Of a stretch of DNA of 64,000 bases, positions 19,151-31,000 are shown piece by piece. The DNA comes from Saposhnikovia divaricata (taxonomy: Eukaryota; Streptophyta; Magnoliopsida; Apiales; Apiaceae): contig CM071594.1 in assembly GCA_036435485.1 (NCBI GenBank), positions 104,931,001 through 104,995,000 of the forward strand, written 5' to 3'. Position 1 is the first letter of the stretch. Each line of letters opens with the position of its first letter. The notes beneath the pieces were generated by a model. It made no database searches, was not told where the DNA came from, and saw nothing but the letters and a program-made list of their open reading frames with translations. Both the position numbers and the translations under genes were made by a program.

Positions 19151-21643
19151 TTACTTCTTCTTTGGTACCCAAACATGTTTGGGTCCACTTGGCTTAGAAA
19201 CAGATTTATCAAAAATAGCATGCTTATCAACTTTCTTAGGACTAGTCTTCTTGTCACTGTTAGAAGTCTTAGAATCTGAATTCTTAGACTTAGGTGACAG
19301 AGGTACCTTCCTAACTCTAGGAGGAATTGAAGACTCTGGCCTTGTGTAGTGTGTGTGAATGTTGTGACTGATGCAACCATCCATAAATTGTCTTCTCAAA
19401 TTAAAACAGCTAGTCATAACATTCATGTTGCATGGCATACAGTCAAGTTTATCACAGAAAGGTGAATCTCTATGTCTTAAAGGCACAGAGCAATCATATA
19501 AAGGCTTAGCTACACTACCAGTTGCTTTCTTGCATGCATGAGTTAAGTGATTAGTGTTAAAACAGTTTTGACAAACTTTCCTAGGGGCATTTGGCACATA
19601 AGCATAATTATTATTCTTGTTTATCCCTAGCTTGCCATTCCTGTTTTGTTTCTTATTAGCCACTTTCTTCTCAGATTCATTTTTCCCAGCTGAAACAAAC
19701 TTCACAAACTTCTCAGGTCTAGGTCTACCCCCTACAGGCTTCTTGGCTTTTGCCTTGACACTCTCACTCTTAGAGGATGCTGGTTGTTCACTAGACTGTG
19801 CCTCATCCTCATCATTCAACATTTGATTAATGAGTAAGGCATCCTCATCAATTTCAAATGTTGGTTCTTTAAAAATAGGAGACTCAGTCTTTTTCAAAAT
19901 GTGAGGCACTTCCTCCTGAACAACTATATCATCTTCAATGACAGCATAGCCTTTCCTCTGTTTAAGAGTGCCGTAGTCAAGTTCAATGGCAGCCTTGGGT
20001 TTAGCTTGGTTTTTCTCATGGTAGGACTGCAATAGACTAGATGAGTTCTAAAAGGTTTTCAGTTTGAATTCATTTTCAGCTAGTTCATCCCTAAGAGCCT
20101 TCACAACCTAACTAGCACATAGAACCTTATTCTACAGATATTCAACTTCTTTCTTAAGGTCATCTACTTGCATAGCAGTTAGCTCAAGTTCCTCATTCTT
20201 CTTGTTTAACAATTCATTCTTGGCAGACAGTTTGGTAATCTCTTCATTAGCAGCAGTCATACTAGTATGAATATTAAACATTTCAATAGACAGTTGTTCA
20301 ACCATGCACTTATACTCAGAAACAGACATATCTATGGTAGTGAGAGATGGTACCTGAGAGTCAGATAGAGATTGTTCATCCTTGGAATCAGCCATCAAGG
20401 CATAGTTGCAGAATTCTTGCTCATCTCCATCACTATCAGAGTCATCCCAACACTTCCCATCAGCTATGTAGGCCTTGCTTTGTGTTTGCTTTTTCAGAAG
20501 GGCCTCATACTTAGCTTCAAGCTCTAGAAACTCCTCATCCTTCTTTTTAGGCTTCTTGCATTCACTGGCAAAATGCCTTAGGTCATTGCATCTATAACAC
20601 CTTACAGATGACCTATCCACATGGCTGGTTTTGAATTTATTCTTGTTTTCTTTCACAGGTGCCTTGCTCTTGTTGAATGAATGGTTTTGGGGTCTAGGTT
20701 TGAAGGGTTGGTTCCTCTTGAATCTGATGTTTAGAAAATTTCTGGCCATGAAAGCATATGAAGTGTTTTCCATGCCATCTAGCTCTTCAAGAGTATAGAA
20801 CTCTCCTTCTTCCTTCTCAACAGGTTCAGTCACTTCACCTTCATTTTCTTCATCATCTACTATCTCTTCTATCCTCAGCTGACTTGTAGATGCTTCTAGA
20901 TCTTGAACAGATTTGCTGACAATCAAGGCACATGATGTGTTTATCATTCTGCCTTGGTTAGCTTGGATAGCCCTCTTCTGAAGCAACTCAAGCTCATGAG
21001 TCTTTAAAACCCCATAGAGCACATCATATGTGATTTTGTTCAAATCTCTTTCCCTCAGAGAAATGACCCTCTGCTCTAGGTGGTTTGGAGAAGATAATAG
21101 AAACTTCATGTTCAACTCCTTAGTACTGTAAACCTTGCCATTCATTTTTAGCTCAGTCACCAACTTTTGAAATCTCTCAAACATGTCAGTAATGCTTTCC
21201 TTGGACTGTGCCATGAAAGCTTCATACTGAGTGACCAGTATCTGTTTCTCGTTCTCTCTGACCTCCTCTGTTCCTTCATATAATACCTCAATGTGATCCC
21301 ACATCTCCTTTGCTGTTTTGCATGAGGCAATGTTAGCAAACATTGACATCTCCATAGAATCTATGATCAACAACATGAGATGACTGTCAAGGGCAACCAT
21401 TACCTTTTCTGTCTCTGTCCATTTAGATGGTTCTTTAGCCACATAGGATCTTGGAATGGTTACAGTTCCAACAGTATTCTCAGGAATCTCCTGTTGTGGA
21501 ACAAAGGGCCCATTCTTGAGTATCTCAGGATATAAAGGATTAGCAGCTTTGATAAATAATTGCATTTTGATCTTCCAGAGGTTGTAGTTCTTTTTGTCGG
21601 AATTAGGGACCTTCACCGTTCCTGTAGTCTTTGGTGTATTCAT
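19151..21643 (-). pseudogene. C2 gag
   Basis: The real start is the ATG at 21643 (MNTPKTTGTVKV), shortly after the primer site; the open frame upstream of it is LTR. The copia gag domain (MWDHIEVLYEGTEEVRENEK) is followed by a CCHC knuckle CYRCNDLRHFASEC, an acidic linker, a coiled coil (NEEITKLSAKNELLNKKNEE), a second Cys/His cluster (CQNCFNTNHLTHAC) and a Cys-rich CDKLDCMPCNMNVMTSC. It ends HVWVPKKK-stop. Between 20132 and 20032 there are three in-frame stops where C3 has Glu, Gln and Lys codons, so this gag is dead by point mutation but otherwise full length (about 830 codons). Confidence 0.87.
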
Positions 21644-21670
21644 GATCGTTTTCTGTTTTTGAATAAACAG

Positions 21671-21685
21671 CCTGCTTTGATACCA
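21671..21685 (-). promoter_or_regulatory. Primer binding site of C2
   Basis: On the minus strand, TGGTATCAAAGCAGG lies two bases from the LTR end and resembles the initiator tRNA-Met type site. Confidence 0.75.
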
Positions 21686-21687
21686 CT

Positions 21688-22956
21688 TATTGAATATTGA
21701 ACACACAAAAGAATACAGAGGGGGGTGAACGGATTCTTGAACTTTTCTTGTTCTTGAATCTGTTTTGGAGTATGTAACAAGATATGTGTTATGTGTGTGC
21801 AGAAATACGAATGTAGATAATAAACAACACAAGACACGATATCGCTTTAACCTAATATTTTATTAGATAAAGACTTGCTACAACCTGTGAATACAAATGA
21901 TAGTATTCTCAGTTTCGTTTTTCTCAGAGAGATGTACTCTTAGAATGTATGTGAAAAACTTAACTTCTAAAGAAGTGAGGTTATGCCCTTATAGAACATG
22001 AGCACCAGCTGCTTACTACAAATAAGGTTACAGGATAAATTACTTTCTCGTATGTCTATCCTTTTTGAGCAAGCATCCAAACGGCTACAGGTTTGACTTC
22101 TTGAGGTTCTGCTCAGATCCACTTCTTTAGCTCTTTGTCTCTTGTACATCTCTCTAAGCTTCTTTGTAGGCTTTCCAAAGTACTTTACAGCTTGTGGTCC
22201 ATAAAGCACCTTGGATTGTTGCAGGTTTCTGACTTGTACAATTCCTTCAGTATTTTGTCCCCAAGATTGTATTCGAGAAGTGGCTAAGTGTTTGATTCTA
22301 GAACTAGAATTGACTTGATTGATAACTCTGAGTTCTCGAATACTGTAAAGTTGACATATCGAATCACTTCTCGAATAGCTCTTTTCTTTAGGAATCCTTG
22401 AGTTGTCGAATGGAGCATTTAACTTATCGAATCCCTGAGATATCGAATAGCTTTCTGAGTCTTTGAGATATCGAATGAGCTTTGACTTGTTGACTCCTGA
22501 AGAACTCGAATGATGCTTTGACTTGTTGACTTCTTGAGTTCTCGAATAGAGTAAAAGACATATCGATTCTCTGATATATCGAATGAGATATCGAATAGTG
22601 TCTTTTGAGATATCGAATCTCTAACTTCTTGAATGCTAGACATCTCGAATATATTAAACATACTTATTGAAATGGTACTTAGGCAAATTTTCATTCTCCA
22701 AACTCTAACTGTGTTTATTTTGATAGCCTTGTTCTTCAAGCTTGAGGCATGAACCTTGGAACTTCTTTCAAGCATTATTCTCTGACTTTTAATTAGAATT
22801 ACATAGATAGAAATTGATGCCTATTACAAGTACTAAACAAGTAGAAACTCTACAACCAGAGGTTCCCTCAGTTAAGAGGTCATGTAAGTAATGCAAAGCA
22901 TTACGAACAATTAGGCTTGTTATTAGATGTATTCAGGCATGCCTCTGTGACTAACA
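21688..22956 (-). repeat. 5' LTR of C2
   Basis: On the minus strand it starts TGTTAGTCACAGAGG at 22956 and ends near 21688, where the terminal CA has decayed. It is homologous over its length to the 3' LTR of C3 (26629-27912), including the ends. It contains the array of TCGAAT-cored motifs at 22270-22655 and a TATA-like TTCTATAAGG near 21990. Confidence 0.85.
22270..22655 (-). repeat. TTGAGATATCGAAT-type motif array in C2 LTR
   Basis: More than a dozen variants of CTTGAG(A/T)(T/A)(A/G)TCGAAT occur here, such as TTGAGTTCTCGAAT, TTGAGTTGTCGAAT and TTGAGATATCGAAT. They are irregularly spaced, with interspersed TTTGACTTGTTGACT. The motif is palindromic in its core (ATATCGA / TCGATAT). Confidence 0.8.
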
Positions 22957-23910
22957 ACTCTAATCCTCAATAGAGAAATATATCTACTACTGAGAAACGG
23001 AAAAGAGGTATGTTAGTGTTTTATGCATTTTATTTTGAGAATTTTGATCTTTTTACTTTATTTTTTATCGCAGGAAGGCCGAAAAAAAATGATATTGTTG
23101 GGTCTTCAACCACATCAATGACCGGAATAAATTCAGGTTTCAATATATTTTAGTAGTTTATTAAAGCACTTGGATATCCACGTAAACGCACACACAATTA
23201 AACAATTGTCAATTTATTTCCTAACCGTTTGTATTATTTAAACAACTACAAGTTCACTTAAGTTCACAACCAACCACCAACACAGTGTAAACCCCATACA
23301 CCCCGAAGAATTCTACTTTATTTCCTGGCAGAGCTACTCAAGGAACTAATTGTCCAGCTCAAAATTCTTTTTATACAAATAATCCTTTAAAGTGTTATCA
23401 GATATTAATTTATACCAACCGTTCTAAAGTGTTGTCAGATATAACTCCCTTGACAACTATAAATGTAAATGTGCGGATTGAGTAACCAAGATCTCAGCGA
23501 GGTAATATTCAGTTAGTTTACATATCTTCATAAAATCATGATTTTTTGTGACAATTATATAGTCACGCTGTTTATATAATTCATTTCTTAATATATAATT
23601 ATCTTATGCGTGACATATTCTTTAACTTATGATGTAATTGAAACACTTCAGGCCGTCTTAGAAAAGTTTCTAACCACTCAATACAGAACAAAGAGAACAA
23701 TGTCTTAGGTATTAAATCATCTTTCCAGTTAAATCTTTTCTTTTTTGCTTTGAAATTGCTTTTTAGTCATAATGTACAAGCTTTAAAAAATATGCATTGA
23801 CCTACAGGAAATAATGGTAGTGGACAATCTTCTCGACCAACGCCACTTCCTAAAAAAAGACCTGTTGGTATGATTAACATGCAATTTTTTTACCTGATAT
23901 AGTTATAACT

Positions 23911-23915
<5 letters not shown>

Positions 23916-23981
<66 letters not shown>
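23916..23981. repeat. (TA)n microsatellite, left of MITE
   Basis: About 33 TA dinucleotides directly abut the left end of the MITE. Confidence 0.97.
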
Positions 23982-23985
<4 letters not shown>

Positions 23986-24352
23986 CTTGTTCTAATAGAA
24001 ACTAACTTAAAATAGAAACTAGAAACTAAACCTAAATTAAATATTTCAAGCTAATCTAATGACCAAATTAGGGATACTCCAATACAAAAAACGTTTAAAA
24101 TTATTGTCTCTATTCAACAAAAATATAAAAAAATAAAAAAATTTAAAAAAAAGGTACTGTTCACGTGATGACGTGGCATGTGAACAGTAACTTTTAAATA
24201 TTTTTTTTTATATTTTTGTTGAATAGAGCCAAGAATTTTAAACGTTTTTTGTGAATATGCCCCTAGCGGGGCCATTAAAATAAATGAAATATAATTTATT
24301 TAGTGTAGGTTTCTAGTTTCTATTCTAAGGTTGGTTTCTATTTGAACGTTAG

Positions 24353-24354
<2 letters not shown>
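23982..24354. mobile_element. Foldback MITE in a TA microsatellite
   Basis: A 373-bp element has imperfect terminal inverted repeats of at least 50 bp (left GGGTCTTGTTCTAATAGAAA, right complement GGCTAACGTTCAAATAGAAA). The inverted homology continues inward through AAACGTTT and TGTTGAATAGAG to a centre near 24170 (CTGTTCACGTG / CATGTGAACAG), so the whole element can form one hairpin. It is flanked on both sides by (TA)n. MITEs of this kind are known from TA-microsatellite-targeting families such as MuTAnT and Micron. It has no coding capacity. Confidence 0.8.

Positions 24355-24393
<39 letters not shown>
24355..24393. repeat. (TA)n microsatellite, right of MITE
   Basis: About 19 TA dinucleotides continue the tract interrupted by the MITE. 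Confidence 0.95.
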
Positions 24394-24398
<5 letters not shown>

Positions 24399-24647
24399 TC
24401 TCAATCTAGATCGTCAATGTTTCACAGGTCATCCTAGGAGGACTGCTGCAAATCCAGATACACGTAAAATGACACATATTCTACCTTCATTTATAAGAAT
24501 CAGTATATCATTTTTCTTGTAAATCAGTTCTAAAAAATTATGATAAGTATTCATCTAACCACCGACTACCTTACAACAGCCATATGGTATGTAACCATAT
24601 GGTAAGTAAAATAATATTTTTACTTTTTGAAAAATACATGCATGCAG

Positions 24648-25111
24648 CTTATCAAAGAGGATGATGAAATGATCCCAAAACACAAGTTTGAGTTAGTTGC
24701 TTTTAACTCCTTTAAAAGTAGGATTAGAGACACCAAATACTTAACAGGTATGGTGTTTTTACTTTCACTCAGGATTACATATTAAACCCATGTTGATGTT
24801 GATTGTATGCAAAGATTAGACTTAAGAGTTTTCATATAAGATTCTCTCATATTTAAAATTTGTATGTCTTAACTTTTTCTTTTCCAGATGTGATGGGATT
24901 GTTACAGAAAAGATACCCAATGTCCAGTCGCAATACTGCAAGAGGCAGCAAAGATATCTTAATGATTGACATAACTGATGGGAGGTGTTCATTTGATAAT
25001 TATAATTCCTTAGAGTTATTTATAGTTATAGCAATGTAATATTAGTAAATGAATAAATATTTGATCTTTCTTATTCTTATTTCATTACAGTGAAAAGTTT
25101 ATTGTCACAGT
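24648..25111 (+). pseudogene. RPA70-like OB-fold exons of the broken gene
   Basis: Exons 24648-24747, 24888-24984 and 25091 to about 25111 have GT-AG borders and matching phases. They encode MIPKHKFELVAFNSFKSRIR, DTKYLTDVMGLLQKRYPMS, ILMIDITDGSEKFIVTV. This is the pattern of plant replication protein A large-subunit-like OB domains (F-x-LV-x-F, YLTDVxG, then IDxTDG-x-KxxVTV), which bind single-stranded DNA. The link to the upstream exon at 24463 is not resolved in phase. G2 interrupts the third exon. Helitrons often carry such genes, but no Helitron end was found, so host gene or Helitron origin stays open. Confidence 0.6.
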
Positions 25112-25927
25112 TGTGGGATCATCAGGATCTCCAAGAGGCATTAGATCTTTGGGGTTTCCCTTGGGGGTTTCCACCTTTGTTGTTCTTCCAGTAGGGGCAT
25201 CGACCCTTCTTTGCCTCCTTGAAGACCTTTCCAAATCAATAAGGGGAATCCTTCCTGTAGTCGGAGGAGGTTGATTTTAATTTTGTCTCGCCTGCTCTTT
25301 TGCCATGTCGTCCTTTAGCTTTAAGCTCTCGGCCTCATGAGCCCTTATCCTCTCAGCAGTTGTCAAAGGGGGTCCATCATGGATAACTTGTGTCCTCCTT
25401 CGAGGTTCTCTGCTAGCGTGTCGCCTCCTCGGGGCTTCATCATGATCATCTTCCTTAGATGACGAGTCATCAGTATTAGGGCTAGAGTAGTCATCATATT
25501 CCTGTTCTCGGTCCAACCCCCTATTATAAGGAGGCTCTCAAATTAGTAAAGCATGACCGCTTGTTCCAGCGCCTCGAGTAGCAGGAGGGTAGTTAGGCAG
25601 ACAATACATTGGGTTGGTATTTGCGGGGAGATCCGTAGTATGGATCCGTACCCCTGGGGGTAGCGTGCGATTAACGTTATCAAGAGGAGAAACCACCATC
25701 TGAAGAGGGTTAGCTTCTTGGCTTTGATGGACGTCCACTGGTAGAGTTCCCTCAACAAGGGGAATCGTCCCTTGAGGTTGAGAGACTAGAGGTTGAATGA
25801 TCGCCCCTGTTGATGGGGGTAATTGTCCTTCTTCAGAAGTGATAGACGGATCAGAAGTGGCAGGTGGAGCAGAGCTAAGGGGTATGGCCTCAGTCGAGGT
25901 TGATGTTGTTCTTCGTGTTTGAACCAT
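25112..25927 (-). pseudogene. G2 gag N-terminal fragment
   Basis: The ATG at 25927 begins MVQTRRTTSTSTEAIPLSS and aligns with the G1 gag start. The pieces 25538-25927 and 25277-25516 are separated by a stop and a frame shift. It lacks the gag core domain. Confidence 0.8.
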
Positions 25928-25944
25928 GGTTGATGTTGTCTTCC

Positions 25945-25960
25945 CACAGAAGGAGCCAAA
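25945..25960 (-). promoter_or_regulatory. Decayed primer binding site of G2
   Basis: TTTGGCTCCTTCTGTG on the minus strand differs from the G1 site TTTGGCGCCGTCTGTG at two positions. Confidence 0.6.
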
Positions 25961-26457
25961 TGTTGTGGAATAAAAATGAGGGTTTGTATGTGTTTAATGC
26001 TAGGGTTCGTGAGCTTAATGATTTAATGGCGATGTCTGCTTTCGAGACTGATCGGTCCTCACAGAGTGCCTACGTATCTCAAGGTTGAGAATCAAGCCAA
26101 AAACGTAGTTCTGAGAATGAGGGGTCAGGACCTTTATATAGGCTGAGAAGCGTTAGAATTATGGTAGGATTTGGAGACTTGGTGGGCAAGCCACCTCCTT
26201 GAGGAAGGTTCTAGACTCCTTCCTTGCAGGAGTCTGTTTCCATATCGAATTGGATGCCTTGGAGGCTAAGTCTAACAGGAGTAGTATCCTTATTTGACTA
26301 TTATTTGCTGAGTTGTTTATTACCCTTAATATTAATTACGAAATTAATATTTAATACAGGGTTTGGGCCTTGTTGGTGGGCCCCACATTTGGACCATCTT
26401 GGGTTTAATTAATGTCACATTAATTGTATCTTTCGGGCTTATTTTTAGCCCATATCA
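25961..26457 (-). repeat. 5' LTR of G2 (497 bp)
   Basis: It starts TGATATGGGC on the minus strand at 26457 and ends ACAACA at 25961. It is homologous to the G1 LTR along its length, with many substitutions and short indels. Confidence 0.85.
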
Positions 26458-26628
26458 CTTAGATAACTTTGGCAAAGAGTGACATTACATGTAATTGTCA
26501 TATTTTTTCTTTTCGCATATTATTTTCGTTTCGTATACCAAACAAATTGTGTAATTTAGTAGCATTTTCTATTCGAATTTTGGGTACATAAAATAATTTC
26601 ATGTCATTTTCATGCAAGATTCCAAAGA
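26458..26628 (+). other. Host remnant between G2 and C3
   Basis: The first 26 bases may continue the OB-fold exon (LDNFGKE, then a stop). The rest is AT-rich without signal. It ends in aaaga (26624-26628), the expected target duplication of C3, whose partner lies outside the window. Confidence 0.4.
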
Positions 26629-27912
26629 TGTTGAGTATGAAATACACACACAGAGGAAAATACAGAGGGGGGTGAATGTATTTTCAAACGTTTCTTCAAA
26701 TATGAATTTCAAGAACGTTTGTTTGATGTTTGTGTAGCTCAGTGTCTGTTTTTGTGTTTATCAGAATATGAATGCGGAAAATAAGAAACACACGAACACA
26801 ATACTCACTTTAATCCAATATTTTATTAGATCAAGATTTGCTACAAACTGTGAATATAGAAGTTAGTATTCTCAGCTTCTTTTTCTTAGAGAGATATATC
26901 TTGAGTAGTTCTCTATCTCATTCTTTTCTTTACACTAGCTAATGGTGGTGAGGTTGTACACTTATAAAACATGTGTACAACCCACTTTCTACAAATGATG
27001 GAACAAACAAAAATTACTTTCTAAGGTGTCTATCCTTTTTGAGAAAGATTCTGAACGACATGCAATTTGACAATCTTCTTAGCCTGTTCAGTACCACCAC
27101 TTTAGCAACTGTCTCTGAAATATCTCTCCATGCTTCCTTGTAGGCTTTCCACGTACACTTACAGTTATAGTGGTTCTGTAATTGTACTGGCTTGTTGTAG
27201 GTTTCTGACTTGTACAATTTCCAGTAATTTGTCTTCAAGAAGCCCTTCGAGAAGTAATTAAGTGGTCGATTCGAGAACTAGAATTGACTTAATAGATAAC
27301 TCTGAGTTCTCGAATATTGAATCCTTGAGATATCGAACTACTTCTCGAAATGACTATTTCTTGAGGAGTCCTTGAGTTGTCGAATAGAACAATTGACTTA
27401 TTGAATCCTGGAGATGTCGAATAGCTTCTTAAGTCCTTGAGATATCGAATGTAACTTTGACTTGTTGACTCTTTGATAACTCGAATGATGCTTTGACTTG
27501 GAGACTTCTTGAGTTCTCGAATAGAGTTATAGACATGTCGAATCCCTCAGTTGTCGAATGATACTTTGACTTATTGACTCCTTGAGATATCGAACAGTGT
27601 CTTTTGAGATATCGAATCCCTGAATTCTACTTAGACAAATCTTCAATCTTAAAAAATCCAACTGTGTTTATTTTGACAGCCTTGTTCTTCAAGCTTGAGG
27701 CATGATCTCTGGATCTTCTTTCAAGCATTATTCCATGACTTAATTTACAGTTTACCCAGGTAGAGTTTTGATGCCTATTACAAGTATTAAATACAAGTAG
27801 AAACTCTACAACTAGAGTTTTCCCCAGTTAAGGGGTCATGTAAGTAATGCAAAGCATTAAAAACAATTAGGCTTGTTATTAATTGTGTACAGGCATGCCT
27901 CTGTGACTAACA
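26629..27912 (-). repeat. 3' LTR of C3 (1,284 bp)
   Basis: On the minus strand it starts TGTTAGTCACAGAGGC at 27912 and ends ACTCAACA at 26629. It is preceded by a polypurine tract. A TATA-like TTTTATAAGTG is at about 26962-26972. Confidence 0.88.
27249..27622 (-). repeat. TTGAGATATCGAAT-type motif array in C3 LTR
   Basis: It has the same motif family and position as the C2 LTR array. Variants include TTGAGTTCTCGAATAGAG, TTGAGATATCGAATG and TTGAGTTGTCGAATAG. The motif returns in the internal spacer at 32830-33252. Confidence 0.8.
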
Positions 27913-27925
27913 ATCTCCCCCAAAT
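27913..27925 (-). promoter_or_regulatory. Polypurine tract of C3
   Basis: On the minus strand, ATTTGGGGGAGAT directly precedes the 3' LTR. Confidence 0.85.
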
Positions 27926-28060
27926 TATGAGTAAGACCCTTAGTCACAATTTAATGTCTGATAACAAGCCTAACAAACACAAAGATAAGACTTTGAACAG
28001 TACAGATATAACATAGATTGAATCTTGAATACAAAAAGTAGACATTCTTACAGTTGAAGA

Positions 28061-31000
28061 TTATTTAGTGCCTTTAGCATTTTTCCCTTGAGTCCTAGCT
28101 AGATATTCATTCAATTTTTCCTGTTGTTTCTCTTCTGCCTTCCTTTTGTTTTCTTTCATTGCATCCAAGATATGCACCATAGCATTTAGCTCCTCAATCA
28201 TAGGTGAATCCTTAAAATCTTCTATTATTGAATTCAGTATGTTTGCAGGGTAATGGTTGACCAGGTCCATTCTGATACTGACATTGTCACCATTTCTCCT
28301 CCTATATTTCACAACATAGGGATTGAACTTGACTCTGCACAATCCTTTTGCCCTTAGCCCCTCCATCTTTTTCTTCAGCAATTCTTCACTCTCCTTTTTC
28401 CTCATTGCCTGATGATCCCTCTTCATTTTGAAAAAGTCTGCCAATTCTAGCTTCCACATTCTTTCCACTTTGTCTTCAGAGTTCAACATTGCAATTATCC
28501 TTTCAATATAATATAGTTTACCCCAATGCTGACACCTCCCTTGCTTGAACTTCTTCTCTCTCTCCCATCAGTATATTTGAATTCAAGGCAATTGTCAACA
28601 ATGGCAACATGATAGATTCTTTGAACCCTTAGAAATTGCAGTTGATCTTCATCATAGTCTTCATCTAGAAGTGGAAAGTTTTGTCCAGGTACTATTGTGA
28701 TGGCTTGAGATTCAGATGTCTTCATCTTCCTTTCCTTTCTGGCCATAGATTTGATTTTTAGCTTTTATACTCTATCACTAGGGAGAAGTTTGAAGCCTTT
28801 TCCTTTTGATCATTAAAGTACACCATTAGCAGTTTGCTTTTGGAGACATACAAATGGTTTCTTGATTTGAATCTTCTTTCCTTGAGATGGCAAAACAGTT
28901 GCAGAAGCCATAGATTTAGATTTTGATAAGTTATTACTAATTGCATTCACCCTAGACATAGATTCTTGTGTTGTGGTGAGGTTACTGTTAGTAATGCTTA
29001 GAGCTTGTTGTTTTTCCGCTCTTCCTTTCATAAATATTTATCATCATTATCCTTTTCTCTCCTTGCCTTACCCATCTCAGGAACAGAGCCTGTTCTTATA
29101 AATGTCTTCAATATGTACAGAGCTTCCAATTCTTCAGCAGTTCTGGTTCCTTTCTTTTTGGTTAGTTGTTCAATGACTGAATGAATCAACCTTATGTTCT
29201 GGGAGGTGAGATGCTTGGGAATGACCAGTTGATTAATATCTTCAGTTTTGGTGCTAGATTAATAGATGATTGTTCTTGGATTTGTAAACACTTCTGGCAG
29301 CCTTGAGAGTTGGTCATTTCTCAGATCATCAAACAAGCTCCTAGTATTCTGATTAGTTTTCTCAATCAAATTGATGACTATATCTACTTTACTGTATTTC
29401 AAAGAACTCAAAGTATCATATGAAAGATGTCATAACTTAGATTTGGACACCATCATAATCTCTTTGAAGTACACTTGATCAACTTTTCTGGGAACCACAG
29501 TGAGGTATTCAATTTGCTCCTTCAATCTTCTCAGATACTTTTGAGTATCACCACTTACAGATGCCTTGGAGGCTTGCAGAAACTTCAGGAAAGTAGCATC
29601 ATGGTATATCTTTGAGTTTTCAACTTCTATCAGTTTGGTCCCTGTGACTACACTCACATCAACTGGCTGATCATCTTCATGTCTGGAGGCTTGAGCTTGA
29701 TCAGGAGGCATAGAACCTGCCACTACTGTAGATGTGATTGATTGCTTCAAACCACTTGAAGTAGTGATGTGCCCAGTTGGTAGAGTAACAGTTGGTAGAG
29801 AGGTGATAGGCTTGAAAGGTTTAGAGGTTTGAGTCTCAATGGCTTTAGCTTTGCCTTTCCCTTGTATTTGAACTTGAGGAGTTGTAGATTTTGAAGGTTT
29901 TGGATGATCAGATATGACAATACCCTTCTCCACCTTAGATTTTGAATTTGAATTTACTTTCTTCTCCCCCTTAGGCTTGTTCTCAGACACAGGTGTCTTT
30001 GATGGGGCCCTTGGGTTTGAAGAGGTGGTTGAAGGTTTGACAGAGTAAGAATCTTCAAGTTGAGGTAGTCCCATATGCTTCATCATTACAGACAGCATCT
30101 GTTGTTGATTGAGAAGAACCTTAGTTGTGGTGGTAGCCTGAGTGTCCAACTTTTCATTGAGTAGGTTGACAGATTTCTGTAGCTCAAAATTGAGAACTTT
30201 TAAAAAACTCACTTCTGATCCCAAGCTGTCCACTTTGTTCAACAAGTGTGCAGACTTGAAGCCAGAAAGTGATTGTTCTTTGAGCCTTAGGACCTCAAAT
30301 TTGCTCATATCATGAATAGGACCATCTTTGACTGCCTTGTCTCCATACTGATTAGCAAATAGAACTTTGATTTGAGCATTGGCATCAGTTGTTTGTGTGG
30401 TAAGATTTTGCACTTGATTTGCAAGTTTATTGAGAGAGTCTTGAACCATGGGAAGTAGATTATCCAAAGATGTGCAGGTGGTTCGACATTCCTTGACACT
30501 TCTAAAAACAGCCTCTAGAGATGGGAATTTTGCAGAGAACTCAGACTTAACCTCACTCACTACCTTTGCTATGGCTTTGCACACTTCATTAATTTCTATT
30601 TTTACTCCTTTGCCAAGGTAGTGAGTAGCCTTCAAGCTTTCCTTGTGTGCATCATTTATAGCTTTATACACTTCACCGGGAGATAGAGATTTGGCATTTG
30701 ATCCCAGTGAAGTGATGTATTCCTCTCTCAAATACTGAAGAGCTTCATCCAAGGTTACACTCCCTGCCCCTTGCATCCAAGCATCCACATTACCATCTCT
30801 TTCACTTTCTTAAATAATTTTATCTTTTCGCAATTCCACATCTTCTTTGTGACATAGAAGAATGGCTTCATAGTCTGGATTTGAAAGATTGGATGTGACA
30901 AGGTTTTGAGCTATTTTTCCAAACTCAGGAATCTTATCCACATGAAGACTTTGTAGTGCTTCAACCATCAATTGTTATGGAACAGACCCTGATCCTGAAG

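Larger units (their letters stand above)
18063..22956 (-). mobile_element. C2, 5' half of a SIRE-type copia element
   Basis: Minus-strand order is 5' LTR (22956-21688), primer site, gag and pol as far as the integrase, where G1 interrupts it. The rest should lie left of position 1. Proteins are close to those of C3, so C2 and C3 are sister families, more distant from C1. Several stops and frame shifts show that it is older than C1. Confidence 0.85.
22957..24463 (+). pseudogene. Broken intron-containing gene, N-terminal short exons with AT-hook-like motifs
   Basis: I do not recognise the gene with certainty. Five short candidate exons with GT-AG borders can be read: up to 23007, 23074-23136, 23652-23708, 23808-23867 and 24428-24463. 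All junctions are phase 1, and each exon opens on a split Gly codon. They encode KRKRGRPKKNDIVGSS, GRLRKVSNHSIQNKENN, GNNGSGQSSRPTPLPKKRPV and GHPRRTAANPDT. The basic RGRPKK and RPTPLPKKRP are AT-hook-like. The first exon has an in-frame TAG, and C2 starts right before it. The MITE and (TA)n tracts fill the intron 23868-24427. Such N-termini occur in plant RPA/Helitron-type proteins, which fits the downstream OB exons, but this is inference. Confidence 0.55.
25112..26457 (-). mobile_element. G2, truncated Tat-type gypsy (5' LTR plus gag N-terminus)
   Basis: It is homologous to G1 from its LTR (25961-26457) to the gag segment GDPDDPT. The left border at about 25112 lies within gag, directly against the OB-fold exon. 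The 3' part of the element and its second LTR are lost by deletion. On the right, at 26458, host sequence resumes with a reading LDNFGKE that suits the interrupted OB fold. Confidence 0.8.

Noticed and set aside
22957..26628. Complete Helitron
   Set aside because: No 5' TC or 3' CTRR hairpin end and no Rep/helicase domain can be recognised. Only RPA-like exons are seen.
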